Shown: one piece after another, positions 55,619 to 64,000 of the stretch
Numbering within the stretch: position 1 is the stretch's first letter
Layout: each line of letters begins with the position of its first letter
From: Hyphomicrobiales bacterium
Lineage (GTDB): Bacteria > Pseudomonadota > Alphaproteobacteria > Rhizobiales > Rhizobiaceae
Direction: 5' to 3'
Length of the DNA: 64,000 nucleotides
Assembly: GCA_900471525.1 (NCBI GenBank)
Contig: UCEZ01000013.1
Coordinates: 1-64,000, forward strand
Notes under the pieces: generated by a model
The model's database searches: none
Told to the model about the DNA's origin: nothing
What the model saw: the letters and a program-made list of their open reading frames with translations, nothing else
Program-made: the position numbers and the translations under genes

Positions 55619-56665
55619 ATGCGTGTCGCATTCTTCGTCAATTCCATCGAGAGCGAGGAACCCAGTTTCACCACGACATCCCTGGCGATGGCCGCGCTGG
55701 TGCGTGGTCATGACGTTTGCTACGTCGCGCCCGGTGATTTCGTGCTGCGGCCGGACGATAGCCTGATGGTGCGGGCAACGGCGGTTCCCGTCGCGAAGTA
55801 CAAGGATCCCCAGGCCTTCCATGGTGCCTTCCAGAACAAGGAGGCCCAAATCCGGACCATCGATGTTCGCGAGGTTGACGTTATCTTCCTGCGCAACGAC
55901 CCCTCGCTTGATTCCGAGGAGCGGCCGTGGGCCGCTCATATTGGCGCGATGTTCGGGCGTCTTGCCAGCGAGCGGGGCGCGATCGTCGTCAACGATCCTT
56001 CCGGCTTGGCGCTGGCGCAGAACAAGCTCTATTTCCAGGACTTTCCAAAGGCTGTTCGCCCGGAAACGCTGATCTCCAAGAGCATCGAGGAAATCCGCGC
56101 CTTCATCGGCGATCACCGCAAGGGCGTCATCATCAAGCCGTTGCAAGGTTCGGGCGGCAAGAACGTGTTCAAGATCGCCACGCCCGACGATGCCAATCTC
56201 AACCAGATTTTCGAAGCAGTCAGCGGCGAGGGCTACCTGATCGCGCAGGCTTACCTGCCGGAGGCAAAGGCAGGTGACATCCGCTTCTTCATGATGAACG
56301 GCAAGCCGCTCGTCCGAGACGGGGTCTATGCGGCCTTCCGCCGTGTTCCGGCCAAGGGCGACCTCCGCTCGAACATGCACGCCGCCGGCACGGCGGAGGC
56401 GGCAAAGATCACCGACGGCATCCTGGCCGTCGCCGAGATGGTCCGTCCGAAACTGATCGAGGACGGCATGTTCCTGGTTGGCCTCGATATCGTTGGCGAC
56501 AAGATTTTGGAAATCAACGTCTTCACGCCCGGCGGCCTTCCAGATATTGCCGGCATGCACAAGATCGATTTCTCCGAGGAAATCATCGAAGCCCTGGAAA
56601 ACAAGATCGTCATCCGCAAAGCCTATGCCGGTTCCATGTCCAACCGGGCTCTGGCAACGCTTTAG
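55619..56665 (+). CDS. Glutathione synthetase-like ATP-grasp ligase
   Basis: A 348-aa ATP-grasp protein resembling GshB. The N-domain begins MRVAFFVNSIESEEPSFTTT. The ATP-binding region has VIIKPLQGSGGKNVF (near residue 172), and the metal ligands lie in ILEINVFTPGGLPD near residue 300. It joins an amino group to a carboxyl group with ATP. The housekeeping gshB is normally elsewhere in rhizobia, so this copy probably serves the amidohydrolase-DUF1704 system. A ligase beside a carboxypeptidase suggests addition and removal of the same residue. Confidence 0.85.
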   Translation: MRVAFFVNSIESEEPSFTTTSLAMAALVRGHDVCYVAPGDFVLRPDDSLMVRATAVPVAKYKDPQAFHGAFQNKEAQIRTIDVREVDVIFLRNDPSLDSEERPWAAHIGAMFGRLASERGAIVVNDPSGLALAQNKLYFQDFPKAVRPETLISKSIEEIRAFIGDHRKGVIIKPLQGSGGKNVFKIATPDDANLNQIFEAVSGEGYLIAQAYLPEAKAGDIRFFMMNGKPLVRDGVYAAFRRVPAKGDLRSNMHAAGTAEAAKITDGILAVAEMVRPKLIEDGMFLVGLDIVGDKILEINVFTPGGLPDIAGMHKIDFSEEIIEALENKIVIRKAYAGSMSNRALATL

Positions 56666-56721
56666 GCTGTTTTTGTGGTCCATTCATGCTATCGCGTGCG
56701 CCTAGACGATTGGAAGCGCCC

Positions 56722-57402
56722 GTGATCCCCTGGACCCATATTGACACAGCGATAATGCCGGATGGCGGCGGTGAACTGCGCCTCAAGCAACGCGGCAGCG
56801 AATTTTCCATCATGCTTGGTACGATCGAACTGATGAACAGTCGGCTGAGCGGTTCGGAAGAAGCGCTCGCCCGGCTTTCCTGTGAGAGAATTCGCAAGCA
56901 TGCTCGGCCGCATATGCTGATCGGCGGCCTCGGCATGGGCTTTACGCTGAGGGCGGCACTGGCCGAACTTCCTTCTGACGCCCGCGTGACGGTCGGTGAA
57001 CTGGTGCCTGCCGTTGTTGCCTGGGCCCGGGGTCCGATGGCGGAGGTGTTCGCAGGCTGCCTCGATGATGGCAGGGTGACCATCCGGGAAGGCGATGTCG
57101 GCCGGTTCATCCAGTCGGGGACCGCCGAATATGACGCGATCCTTCTTGATGTCGACAATGGGCCGGAAGGGCTCACCCGCAAGGCAAACGACAATCTTTA
57201 CAGCGTGTCCGGTCTTTACGCGGCACGCAAGGCGCTGCGTCCGAACGGTGTTCTCTCCGTCTGGTCGTCGGCGCCGGATGCAGGCTTCACCCGTCGGTTG
57301 CGCGACGCGGGCTTTGCTGTCGAAGAACTGTCGGTTCGCGCCAGCACCAAGGGCCGCGGCGCGCGTCACGTCATCTGGATGGCGACCAAAACGGCACGTT
57401 AG
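56722..57402 (+). CDS. Spermidine synthase-like methyltransferase-fold protein
   Basis: A 226-aa Rossmann-fold protein resembling polyamine aminopropyltransferases. The nucleotide loop MLIGGLGMGFTLRAAL (near residue 65), the acidic turn in VTVGELVPAVVAWAR and LLDVDNGPEGL follow the family. It lacks the N-terminal beta-domain of true spermidine synthases, so the activity is uncertain. The GTG start at 56722 fits family N-termini (IPWTHIDTA); ATG 56686 has no ribosome site. It lies 56 bases after the ATP-grasp gene and may be in the same operon. Confidence 0.75.
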   Translation: MIPWTHIDTAIMPDGGGELRLKQRGSEFSIMLGTIELMNSRLSGSEEALARLSCERIRKHARPHMLIGGLGMGFTLRAALAELPSDARVTVGELVPAVVAWARGPMAEVFAGCLDDGRVTIREGDVGRFIQSGTAEYDAILLDVDNGPEGLTRKANDNLYSVSGLYAARKALRPNGVLSVWSSAPDAGFTRRLRDAGFAVEELSVRASTKGRGARHVIWMATKTAR

Positions 57403-57416
57403 TCGGCTTTCTGTGG

Positions 57417-57785
57417 CTACAGCCCTTCGCGCTCCAGCAGGATACGAACCTCGTCAAAGCGGCGCTTGTTTTCCTGGTTCTTCTCATCTGCCGAATAGCA
57501 GGTGCTTGCCAGACAAAAGCGCTTCAACCCGAACGGTGCCTTGGCGCTGTCGAACTGGCACTCGAACGTATCGACCATGTCCTTCTTCTCGACGCCATCG
57601 CGGGTGGAATAGGTCATGCGAGCGCCCGGCGGCTTGAGTTCGGGGAAGGACTGGACGACGCCGGTGTGCAGGTTGTCAGTCATCAGCAGATGTTTTGCCA
57701 CCTTCACGCACAGGTCTTCGACCTTCATCGACTGCGCGGCGGCCGGAGTTGCGGTCAGCACCAGCGCAAGTATGATTTTCTTCAT
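57417..57785 (-). CDS. Small secreted protein, unknown
   Basis: A 122-aa protein with a clear signal peptide (MKKIILALVLTATPAAAQS, cleavage after AAA). Three or four cysteines in the mature part (DLCVKV, FECQF, FCLASTCYS) could form disulfides in the periplasm. I recognise no family. The ATG overlaps the stop of a possible upstream ORF (ATGA). Confidence 0.65.
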   Translation of the reverse strand: MKKIILALVLTATPAAAQSMKVEDLCVKVAKHLLMTDNLHTGVVQSFPELKPPGARMTYSTRDGVEKKDMVDTFECQFDSAKAPFGLKRFCLASTCYSADEKNQENKRRFDEVRILLEREGL

Positions 57786-58021
57786 GACGGACCCCCGAAA
57801 TGCCAGCCTCCAAAGCCAGTGCGAGGGACATAACGGCGCTGGTCGTCTTTGGTTCCATAGAAGACGGTGCAAAACCGGGCGCCGTGGTTGCGTATCTCTT
57901 CGCCTGCTCGTGAATTGAGCGTAGGATCACGTGCGAACTGGTTTTGAAGCGTCCTTTTCGCAGTCTTGGGAACGCGTAATTCTGTCGTAAAATTCCCGGT
58001 CTCGCAGCCCGAAGATTGCAC
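57782..58021 (-). CDS. Possible small protein coupled to the secreted protein
   Basis: An open frame of up to 79 aa ending in RYVPRTGFGGWHFGGPS, with a mixed, protein-like composition. Its stop overlaps the start of the secreted protein gene by ATGA, which favours translation. The GTG start at 58021 has no clear ribosome site, so the true start may be internal. No family is recognised. The rest of the gap up to 58110 holds the promoter region of the divergent small gene. Confidence 0.4.
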   Translation of the reverse strand: MQSSGCETGNFTTELRVPKTAKRTLQNQFARDPTLNSRAGEEIRNHGARFCTVFYGTKDDQRRYVPRTGFGGWHFGGPS

Positions 58022-58110
58022 GCAGATAAAATCGTCGTGCGGACCTTTTCAGGCGGAACCAAGCGCTCTCGTCGCAGTTTTCTTTGGCCACGTTGCAAAG
58101 GGAGAAGCAG

Positions 58111-58344
58111 ATGACGGATATCAGCGACGACGACATCAGGATACGGGCCTACGCTCTGTGGGAGGCGGACGGATGCCCGGAGGGCAGCCATGAGGCGCAT
58201 TGGCAGCAGGCGTTGAAGGAACTGACAGAGGAAGCGGAGGCCAATGCCGCTCCACAGAAGGCCGCGAAAACCTCGAAGCTTTCCGTCGTCAAGAATGATG
58301 CGGAGGTTGAACCAGCCACCAAGAAACGCAACAAGATCGCCTGA
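58111..58344 (+). CDS. DUF2934-type small protein
   Basis: A 77-aa protein with the DUF2934 core IRIRAYALWEADGCPEGSHE followed by HWQQALKEL and a basic, low-complexity tail. Such proteins are common in rhizobia and often lie near glycogen or stress genes; their function is unknown. GGGAGAAG precedes the ATG at 58111, and the longer frame from 58084 is rejected. A hairpin follows the gene. Confidence 0.8.
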   Translation: MTDISDDDIRIRAYALWEADGCPEGSHEAHWQQALKELTEEAEANAAPQKAAKTSKLSVVKNDAEVEPATKKRNKIA

Positions 58345-58356
58345 TATAACCCAATC

Positions 58357-58381
58357 GGTGACGGTTCAGTAAACCGTCACC
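58357..58381. terminator. Perfect hairpin after the DUF2934 gene
   Basis: GGTGACGGTT (58357-58366) and AACCGTCACC (58372-58381) form a 10-bp stem with loop CAGTA. A T-rich stretch (TCTTTCTTT) begins about 15 bases later rather than at once, so termination strength is uncertain. Confidence 0.5.
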
Positions 58382-58588
58382 GACGGGCGCTGTGGTCTTT
58401 CTTTCCGGGATTTTCTGGCCGTGGCAGCGGGCGGTTGGTTTGTTGTCGATTTTGCACTGCAAAATTTTTTGCCTCTGACGCGCTTTTCTGCGGACATCCA
58501 CTTCACTTTGCAACATCATGGCATTTGACAGCGCGCTTCGGGCAACTGTGCGGCGTTGCTAACCGTTGGTACAAGGAAAGTGGCCTGC

Positions 58589-60067
58589 GTGAAAATACTT
58601 TCGGTGACGTCGGAAATCTTTCCATTGATCAAGACCGGCGGTCTCGCCGATGTGACAGGCTCGTTGCCGAAAGCCCTTGAAGGCTACAGCTGCTACACAC
58701 GCACGCTCGTTCCGGGATATCCCCAGCTGTTCACAAGGCTTCCAGACGCCCGGCAGGTCCATTTTTTTCCCGATCTGTTCGGTGCCCCGGCCTCTCTGCT
58801 GGAAACCCGATACGAGCAACTGGATCTCCTCATCCTTGACGCCCCCGCCCTCTACAATCGTCCCGGCGGCCCGTATCTGGATGAATCGGGCCGCGATCAT
58901 CCCGACAACTGGAAACGCTTCGCTGTGTTGTCCTATGTGGCATCGGCCATTGCCGGCGGATTGCTTGCCGATTGGTCGCCCGACGTGGTTCATACCCATG
59001 ACTGGCAGACCGCGCTCACCTCCGTCTACATGAAGTATTCGAGCAACGCGAAGACCGTGCCAAGCGTGCTGACGATCCACAATCTGGCATTCCAGGGACA
59101 GTTTCCGACCTCCGTCGTCAACCAGATCGGCCTGCCGCCGGAAACCATCTCGCTCGACTGCCTCGAATATTACGGCGACGTCAGCTACCTGAAGGGGGGC
59201 ATCCGCACCGCCAGCGCCATCACCACCGTCAGCCCCACCTATGCGCGCGAAGTGATCGCGCCGGAACTCGGCATGGGCATGGCGGGGGCGCTCAGTTCGC
59301 GGCCGCGGGCACTGACGGGCATCGTCAACGGCATTGACATGGATATCTGGAATCCTGCCACGGACGCCTATCTTCCGGTCAATTACGACCACAAGAGAAT
59401 CCGGTTGAGGGCGCAGAACAGGGCCAGATTGCTGGAAAATTTCCGTTTGGACGATGGCCCGGGGCCGGTCTTTGCGGCTGTGACCCGGCTGACCTGGCAG
59501 AAGGGCGGCGACATGCTGGCCGAAGTGGCAGAGGAAATTTCAGCACTCGGCGGCAGGCTGATCGTGCTCGGCAAGGGTGAGGAGCATATCGAGACAGCGC
59601 TTCTGGCCGCCGCCGGACGGCATCCCGATCGCATCGGTGTCCGGATCGGCTATGACGAGGCGACCGCCCACCTCATTCATGGGGGCTGCGACGTCATCAT
59701 TCAGCCGTCGCGCTTCGAGCCCTGCGGCCTTACTCAGCTTTATGCCCTGCGGTATGGCGCGGTGCCGGTTGTCTCGCGTACCGGCGGCCTGTCGGAAACG
59801 ATCATCGATGCCAATGACGCGGCAATCTCGGCCCGGGTGGCGACCGGCTTCCAGTTCCATCCGGCAACGGCCGAGAACCTGCGCTTTTCCATCCACCGCG
59901 CCTTTGCCGCCTACCGCGAACCGAAGAAGTGGGCGCGACTGCAAAACCAGGGCATGAAGGCCAATTTTTCCTGGGAGCGAAGTGCTGAACAATACGCAGC
60001 GCTCTATGCCCAGCTCATTCCCGATCGCCGGGCCGTGCCGATTGTGCGGGCAAAGGCAGCGGAGTAG
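58589..60067 (+). CDS. glgA: Glycogen synthase (ADP-glucose type)
   Basis: A 492-aa GT5 glucosyltransferase that extends alpha-1,4-glucan from ADP-glucose. The N-terminal ADP-glucose loop KTGGLADVTGSLPKAL begins at residue 13. The GT-B C-domain has TRLTWQKGGDML and the phosphate-binding PSRFEPCGLTQLYALRYG near residue 380. The GTG start at 58589 gives MKILSVTSEIFPL, the family N-terminus, with AAGGAAA upstream. It stands alone, without glgB, glgC or glgP, so it is probably a second copy. Confidence 0.94.
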   Translation: MKILSVTSEIFPLIKTGGLADVTGSLPKALEGYSCYTRTLVPGYPQLFTRLPDARQVHFFPDLFGAPASLLETRYEQLDLLILDAPALYNRPGGPYLDESGRDHPDNWKRFAVLSYVASAIAGGLLADWSPDVVHTHDWQTALTSVYMKYSSNAKTVPSVLTIHNLAFQGQFPTSVVNQIGLPPETISLDCLEYYGDVSYLKGGIRTASAITTVSPTYAREVIAPELGMGMAGALSSRPRALTGIVNGIDMDIWNPATDAYLPVNYDHKRIRLRAQNRARLLENFRLDDGPGPVFAAVTRLTWQKGGDMLAEVAEEISALGGRLIVLGKGEEHIETALLAAAGRHPDRIGVRIGYDEATAHLIHGGCDVIIQPSRFEPCGLTQLYALRYGAVPVVSRTGGLSETIIDANDAAISARVATGFQFHPATAENLRFSIHRAFAAYREPKKWARLQNQGMKANFSWERSAEQYAALYAQLIPDRRAVPIVRAKAAE

Positions 60068-60182
60068 CAGCGCTCCCACCTTTCGTGGCACGCAGGCAGG
60101 TGACAAAGTGCACGGGCAGTGCTCTAACTCTCTGAATTGCACGAAAGTGCATTCGGGGCGATATGGGTTGGGGGGTCGGCGC

Positions 60183-62339
60183 GTGAAAAAGGCTTGTGAT
60201 ATCCGTCTGTTGGTGTTGCGGTTGTGGCTTGTGGCGGCAGTGGCATTCATCGCTGCGGCCCATACCGTCCAGCCTGTCCTGGCGCAGACGACCAGCCCGG
60301 CCGCATCGGCGGAAAAGGTCGATCAACTCATCAAGCTGCTTGACGATCCGGAGATCAGGGCGCTGCTCAACAAGCAGACGGCTGCACCGGCCGCCGAAAC
60401 CCCTGCCGACATGTCGGCGACCGAATTCAGCGCCTGGGGGAACAGGATCCGCGAGCACCTGCGCGAGGTCGGGCAGGCCATTCCGCAGGTTTCTTCCGAA
60501 TTCATGCGCGCCGGCGGCACCATCGCGGCTGACATCAACGGCCACGGCCCGCTGGGTGTGTTCCTGCTTTTCCTGACGCTGGTCGCGCTCGGGCTTGGCG
60601 CCGAATGGCTGTTTCATCGCATTGCCAGCCGCAGCCGCGTGCATGCGGCGCTGGCACGAACGGACGGGACAAGCGAAAACCCTTTACACAGCGCTGGTCG
60701 CCACCTGTTTGCCTTGCTGGCGCCACTGGTCGCTTTCAGCTTGGCGAGCCTTGGCCTGTTCATGGCGATGACATGGCCGCCGCTTCTGGATGCCATCATG
60801 CTGCCCTTGCTATTGGGTGTCATCGCCTGCCGGTTCGTGATCCGGATCGCCAAGGTGTTGCTGGTCGGACCGCCCGGAGCCAAAGATCCCGACACCGCCC
60901 AAGGCCTGGTTCCGACTGACCGTGCCTCCGGCGTCTTCTGGTACAAGCGCATCTTCTGGTTCGCCTGCATCCTGTTTGCCGGCTGGGCCATGGCTGGTGT
61001 GATGGAAGCGCTTCATATCACGCCGGGGGTCAGGGGCGTAGTCGTCTATGCGCTCGGCCTCGGCCTGCTGCTGGTCGCCATCGAGACCGTCTGGAACCGG
61101 CCGGCGGCCATCGCCCGACCTCACGGCCGCGGCGCCATGGAATGGGCGCTGACTTTTTATCTTTGCCTGTTGTGGGTGCTCTGGGTGGCAGGCGTCATCA
61201 TCATTCTGTGGCTGGGCATCTACGCGCTTATCCTGCCGGGTCTGCTGAAGGCAACCACTGCCATGGCGAAGAATGCCTTCGCAGGCAATCCCGACATTCC
61301 CGGAAGCGGTAATCCGGTCGTTGAGGTGCTGGTGGAACGTAGCGCACGTGCTCTCATCATCACGCTCGCTGTTCTCTGGCTCGGCTTCATCGTCAGCAGG
61401 CGGTCGTCGATGTTCACCGGTGAGGCGATGACCGATCGCCTCATCCAGGGCGTTTTGGCGGGAGCGGTCATCCTGCTTGTAGCCGACATTCTGTGGCAGA
61501 TCGCCAAGGCGGTGATCAATCGCTCACTGGAGCGGGCGCGGGTTTCCGTTGCCGAGGACTCTGCCCATGCCGCACGAAACGGGCGACTGTTGACGCTGCT
61601 ACCGCTCCTGCGGACGACGCTGGCAGTCGTCATTGCGGTGATCGCGGTGTTGATGGTTCTCTCCGGCCTTGGGGTTCAGATCGGGCCGTTGATCGCCGGT
61701 GCCGGCATTTTCGGCGTGGCGATCGGCTTCGGTTCGCAAACCCTCGTCAAGGATGTCATCAGCGGTGTCTTCTACATGATGGATGATGCCTTCCGCGTTG
61801 GGGAATATATCCAGAGCGGCAGCTACAAGGGCACCGTGGAATCCTTCAGCATCCGCTCGGTCCGGCTGCGGCACCATCGCGGACCGGTCTTTACCGTGCC
61901 GTTCGGCACTCTTGGCGCTGTCCAGAACATGAGCCGCGACTGGGTGATCGACAAGTTCACGATCTCGGTCGGCTACGACACCGACATCAACAAGGTCCGC
62001 AAGATGGTCAAGGGCGTGGGTGCTGCGCTGCTTGAGGACGAGGAGTTCGGACCCTTCATCATCGAAACCGTCAAGATGAAGGGCGTCGAACAGTTCGGCG
62101 ACTACGGCATCAGCCTGAGTTTCGCGATGATGACCAAGCCCGGCTACCAGACAATGATCCGCCGGAAGGCCTATATGATGATCCGGGAAGCATTCACCAA
62201 GAATGGCGTCGTCTTCGCTTCGCCGACCGTGCAGGTCGCAAGCAACGATCCGTCATCAGCGGCCGCTGCGGCGGCAACCGTGAAGGCGGCGATGGATCAG
62301 AAGAAACTGGCCGAGGGCGGCGAGGGGGCTGAGGGATAG
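60183..62339 (+). CDS. MscS-family mechanosensitive channel, large
   Basis: A 718-aa inner-membrane protein. A signal peptide (to about residue 35, VLAQTTS), a helical periplasmic region, several membrane helices (about 125-480), then the MscS core follow. The pore helix is GPLIAGAGIFGVAIGFGSQ (near residue 508), followed by VKDVISGVFYMMDDAFRVG and the beta-domain with VPFGTLGAVQNMSRDW. The tail is Ala-rich. It should release solutes under hypo-osmotic shock. The GTG start at 60183 gives a proper signal peptide; the frame to 59982 lies inside glgA. Confidence 0.88.
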   Translation: MKKACDIRLLVLRLWLVAAVAFIAAAHTVQPVLAQTTSPAASAEKVDQLIKLLDDPEIRALLNKQTAAPAAETPADMSATEFSAWGNRIREHLREVGQAIPQVSSEFMRAGGTIAADINGHGPLGVFLLFLTLVALGLGAEWLFHRIASRSRVHAALARTDGTSENPLHSAGRHLFALLAPLVAFSLASLGLFMAMTWPPLLDAIMLPLLLGVIACRFVIRIAKVLLVGPPGAKDPDTAQGLVPTDRASGVFWYKRIFWFACILFAGWAMAGVMEALHITPGVRGVVVYALGLGLLLVAIETVWNRPAAIARPHGRGAMEWALTFYLCLLWVLWVAGVIIILWLGIYALILPGLLKATTAMAKNAFAGNPDIPGSGNPVVEVLVERSARALIITLAVLWLGFIVSRRSSMFTGEAMTDRLIQGVLAGAVILLVADILWQIAKAVINRSLERARVSVAEDSAHAARNGRLLTLLPLLRTTLAVVIAVIAVLMVLSGLGVQIGPLIAGAGIFGVAIGFGSQTLVKDVISGVFYMMDDAFRVGEYIQSGSYKGTVESFSIRSVRLRHHRGPVFTVPFGTLGAVQNMSRDWVIDKFTISVGYDTDINKVRKMVKGVGAALLEDEEFGPFIIETVKMKGVEQFGDYGISLSFAMMTKPGYQTMIRRKAYMMIREAFTKNGVVFASPTVQVASNDPSSAAAAAATVKAAMDQKKLAEGGEGAEG

Positions 62340-62479
62340 CGTGACGCCCGTCGACAGCCCGCCCGGATTTCGAGACCAAAGCGCGTCGCGATCTTTCAGA
62401 TTCGCTTACGGCGCTTTAGGTCTTTGATTCTACGCACGTCGCTATCACAAAACCGCTTCACGCTTTTGTGCGACATGCT

Positions 62480-62860
62480 TTAGCGCTGGCGGGCCTTGCG
62501 GGCCGCATAGCGACGGTCGCGCTCAGCCTTGCGTTCGGCTTCGTCGGCGACAACGCGGGCGATGCGATCACGCTCGGCCTGTTCGCGAGCGGTTGCTTCA
62601 GCTTTGGATTCCGCTTCTGCTGCTGCCGTCAGGGCTGCGGCTTCGGCGAGCTGGCGCTCGTTTTCCTGCTGTTTCAGGAGGTCGCGTTCAGCACGGCGGG
62701 CTTCGCGCGCTGCCGCATTGGCCTGCCGTTCGGCAAGCTTTGCTGCGAGCTCCGGATCGTCAGCCTTCGGCGCCGATGCGAACTTCTTCAGAAGCTGCTG
62801 CTTGGCTTCGGCCGCTGCCTTGCGCCGGTCTGCGAAGCCGTTATCGGATGCGTGTCTCAA
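62480..62860 (-). CDS. Coiled-coil small protein (DUF6481-like)
   Basis: A 126-aa, highly charged, Ala/Glu/Arg-rich helical protein with the start NGFADRRKAAAEAKQQLLKK, resembling DUF6481 proteins of alphaproteobacteria. It is probably one long coiled coil. The start is a TTG with AAGGA about ten bases upstream. It is one of three short minus-strand genes leading to the cold-shock gene. The function is unknown. The gap 62861-63079 shows nothing. Confidence 0.7.
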   Translation of the reverse strand: MRHASDNGFADRRKAAAEAKQQLLKKFASAPKADDPELAAKLAERQANAAAREARRAERDLLKQQENERQLAEAAALTAAAEAESKAEATAREQAERDRIARVVADEAERKAERDRRYAARKARQR

Positions 62861-63079
62861 TCTTCGTGGTCCTTGTTTGCGGATTTGTCACAAGCCGTGC
62901 ATGGCCGGCTGGGAATTTGTCGCCGGGCGGGCCGACGTCACTGTCGTTTCGCACTTTGCGCGACTTCAAGATAGGGTGGAAGCGTCAAAAAAACAGATAG
63001 AACGTCGTCTTTCACGTCCTATTTCATGACAATGGAAGAATAACAGCGGTATGGCGACCGGGGAAACTGCGCCACGCAA

Positions 63080-63295
63080 TCAGCGTTTTGCGGATTTCCG
63101 CGATGCCGGCGCCTTGGCGGGCGTCGCAGCTTCCTTTTCCAGCCGCAATTCGCGTAGCCGCTGGGTCTTTGCATCACGCTCGGCTGCGACGGCGTCGATT
63201 TCTGAAATCGTGCGGTTGCGAGCCATGAACTGGGTCTGCGTTCTGCTGAAAGCAGATTCCGCCTGATCGCGGGCCTTTGTCGAGTTCTCTGTCAA
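63080..63295 (-). CDS. Small charged protein, unknown
   Basis: A 71-aa helical, basic protein (AESAFSRTQTQFMARNRTI, then AERDAKTQRLRELRLEKEA and a Lys/Pro tail). Similar short proteins occur in rhizobia, often beside cold-shock genes, by memory of the family. The start is a TTG and no good ribosome site is seen, so the exact N-terminus is open. Confidence 0.55.
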   Translation of the reverse strand: MTENSTKARDQAESAFSRTQTQFMARNRTISEIDAVAAERDAKTQRLRELRLEKEAATPAKAPASRKSAKR

Positions 63296-63384
63296 AATGA
63301 TATTCCGGTGCTATCGCACCAGCCTTTCGTCCGGATCATTCCGACGAACACCATGTGCGCATTGGCCTCTGGGCCAAGAAAAAA

Positions 63385-63405
63385 GGCCAGGCGATTGGCC
63401 TGACC
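63385..63405 (-). terminator. Terminator of the cold-shock gene
   Basis: On the minus strand GGTCAGG and CCTGGCC (63405-63399 and 63391-63385) pair around a 7-nt loop and are followed by TTTTTT. It lies about 70 bases after the csp stop codon. Confidence 0.82.
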
Positions 63406-63472
63406 TTCCATTGGGCGTCACCTCTTCAACGATGCCAGTACATCCGTGGTCACCGGAGAGGTTACACCCGAT

Positions 63473-63682
63473 TTAAGCAGCCTGGAGCTGGCAGGCGGAC
63501 ATTTTGCCCGACTTGCTGTCGCGTTCCATCTCGTAGCCGATCTTCTGGCCTTCGACGATTTCGCGCATGCCGGCACGCTCGACAGCGGAGATGTGAACGA
63601 AAACGTCCGCGCCGCCGTTGTCAGGCTGAATGAAGCCGAAGCCCTTGGTGGAATTGAACCATTTAACTGTGCCAGTGGTCAT
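63473..63682 (-). CDS. Cold-shock protein (CspA family)
   Basis: A 69-aa single cold-shock domain protein that binds single-stranded RNA and DNA. RNP1 is KGFGFIQ and RNP2 is DVFVHISAV, both intact. The start [10 protein letters not shown] at 63682 follows AAAGGG; the longer frame to 63706 adds an unlikely leader. It acts as an RNA chaperone during cold shock or growth change. Confidence 0.95.
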   Translation of the reverse strand: MTTGTVKWFNSTKGFGFIQPDNGGADVFVHISAVERAGMREIVEGQKIGYEMERDSKSGKMSACQLQAA

Positions 63683-64000
63683 AACGAACCCTTTCAATAG
63701 CAACATGTATCCACCACTGTGCGACGCACAGCGGTCAGTAATCTCGATTTTTGAAGGGGGAAGTTCGTCAGAGACGCGTCAAGCGCGGGCAGAAACAAAT
63801 ATCGGTCAAACAACTATCGATGAATGTTCATATAAGCCGTCCTTTCCGGTTTGTCAACTTTTAGTTTTTCTTCTGATCTTGATCATTATCACTGGTTGCA
63901 TTCCCTTTTTCTTCCCGTGGCGTCGATAACCAGCCAGCGTCGATTTTGCGTGAGAATCCAGGGCGGATAGAACATTCGTTCCCTGAACAGTTTCCTTTGT
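63683..64000. promoter_or_regulatory. Upstream region of the cold-shock gene
   Basis: About 320 bases without a convincing gene, with AT-rich sequence around 63820-63900. Long structured 5' leaders are known for csp mRNAs, and this region may hold one with its promoter. I cannot fix boxes. Short plus-strand ORFs here lack ribosome sites. Confidence 0.4.

Overview
The window looks like part of a large repABC replicon (megaplasmid or chromid) of a member of the Rhizobiaceae (Rhizobium/Sinorhizobium/Agrobacterium relatives). The basis is a complete repA-repB-repC cassette with a counter-transcribed RNA in the repB-repC gap, two 16-bp palindromes that fit the published repABC parS consensus, a rhizobial-type second complex I (nuo) cluster, and many small proteins of rhizobial character. 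No taxonomic search could be run, so the genus is left open.

Layout. 1-3.4 kb: an isoaspartyl methyltransferase-like gene, then a graveyard of a frameshifted tyrosine recombinase and a decayed IS630-type transposase; the decayed element lies between the two parS palindromes. 3.4-7.2 kb: repABC. 7.6-24.2 kb: a full complex I set in an unusual order (J, K, an MrpD-like antiporter subunit, an 84-aa membrane protein, L, M, N, A-G on the plus strand; H, I and a CBS-domain protein convergent on the minus strand), giving four antiporter-like subunits instead of three. 24.5-30.5 kb: a phospholipid cluster (CDP-diacylglycerol synthase, acyltransferase, small membrane protein, PAP2 plus dual-specificity phosphatase fusion, hydrolase-methyltransferase fusion, divergent CDP-alcohol phosphatidyltransferase). 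31.5-42.3 kb: the most striking locus, with three RTX proteins (377, 1736 and 612 aa) that each contain a HasA-like hemophore domain, flanking a TonB-dependent heme-type receptor. 42.4-48 kb (minus): an aspartate 4-decarboxylase/aspartate-alanine exchanger pair, then rpiB, tpiA and a DeoR regulator that resemble the isomerase end of an erythritol locus. 48.2-64 kb: pncB, a chemoreceptor, a TetR regulator, an operon of N-formylglutamate amidohydrolase, DUF1704 (QEGLA) metallopeptidase, GshB-like ATP-grasp ligase and a spermidine synthase-like protein, an orphan glycogen synthase, an MscS-type channel and a cold-shock protein with small neighbours.

How it fits together. Secreted RTX hemophores would capture heme and hand it to the receptor encoded between them; the exporter and TonB components are not here and must be encoded elsewhere. 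The first hemophore gene is preceded by two tiny overlapping ORFs and by a hairpin that contains its ribosome binding site, which suggests translational coupling. The second complex I, with its extra pumping subunit, and the electrogenic aspartate-alanine cycle both bear on proton motive force.

Most long opposite-strand ORFs in this GC-rich window are shadows of real genes and are left out. Starts were chosen from Shine-Dalgarno spacing, ATGA/TGATG overlaps and family N-termini, so several differ from the longest ORF.
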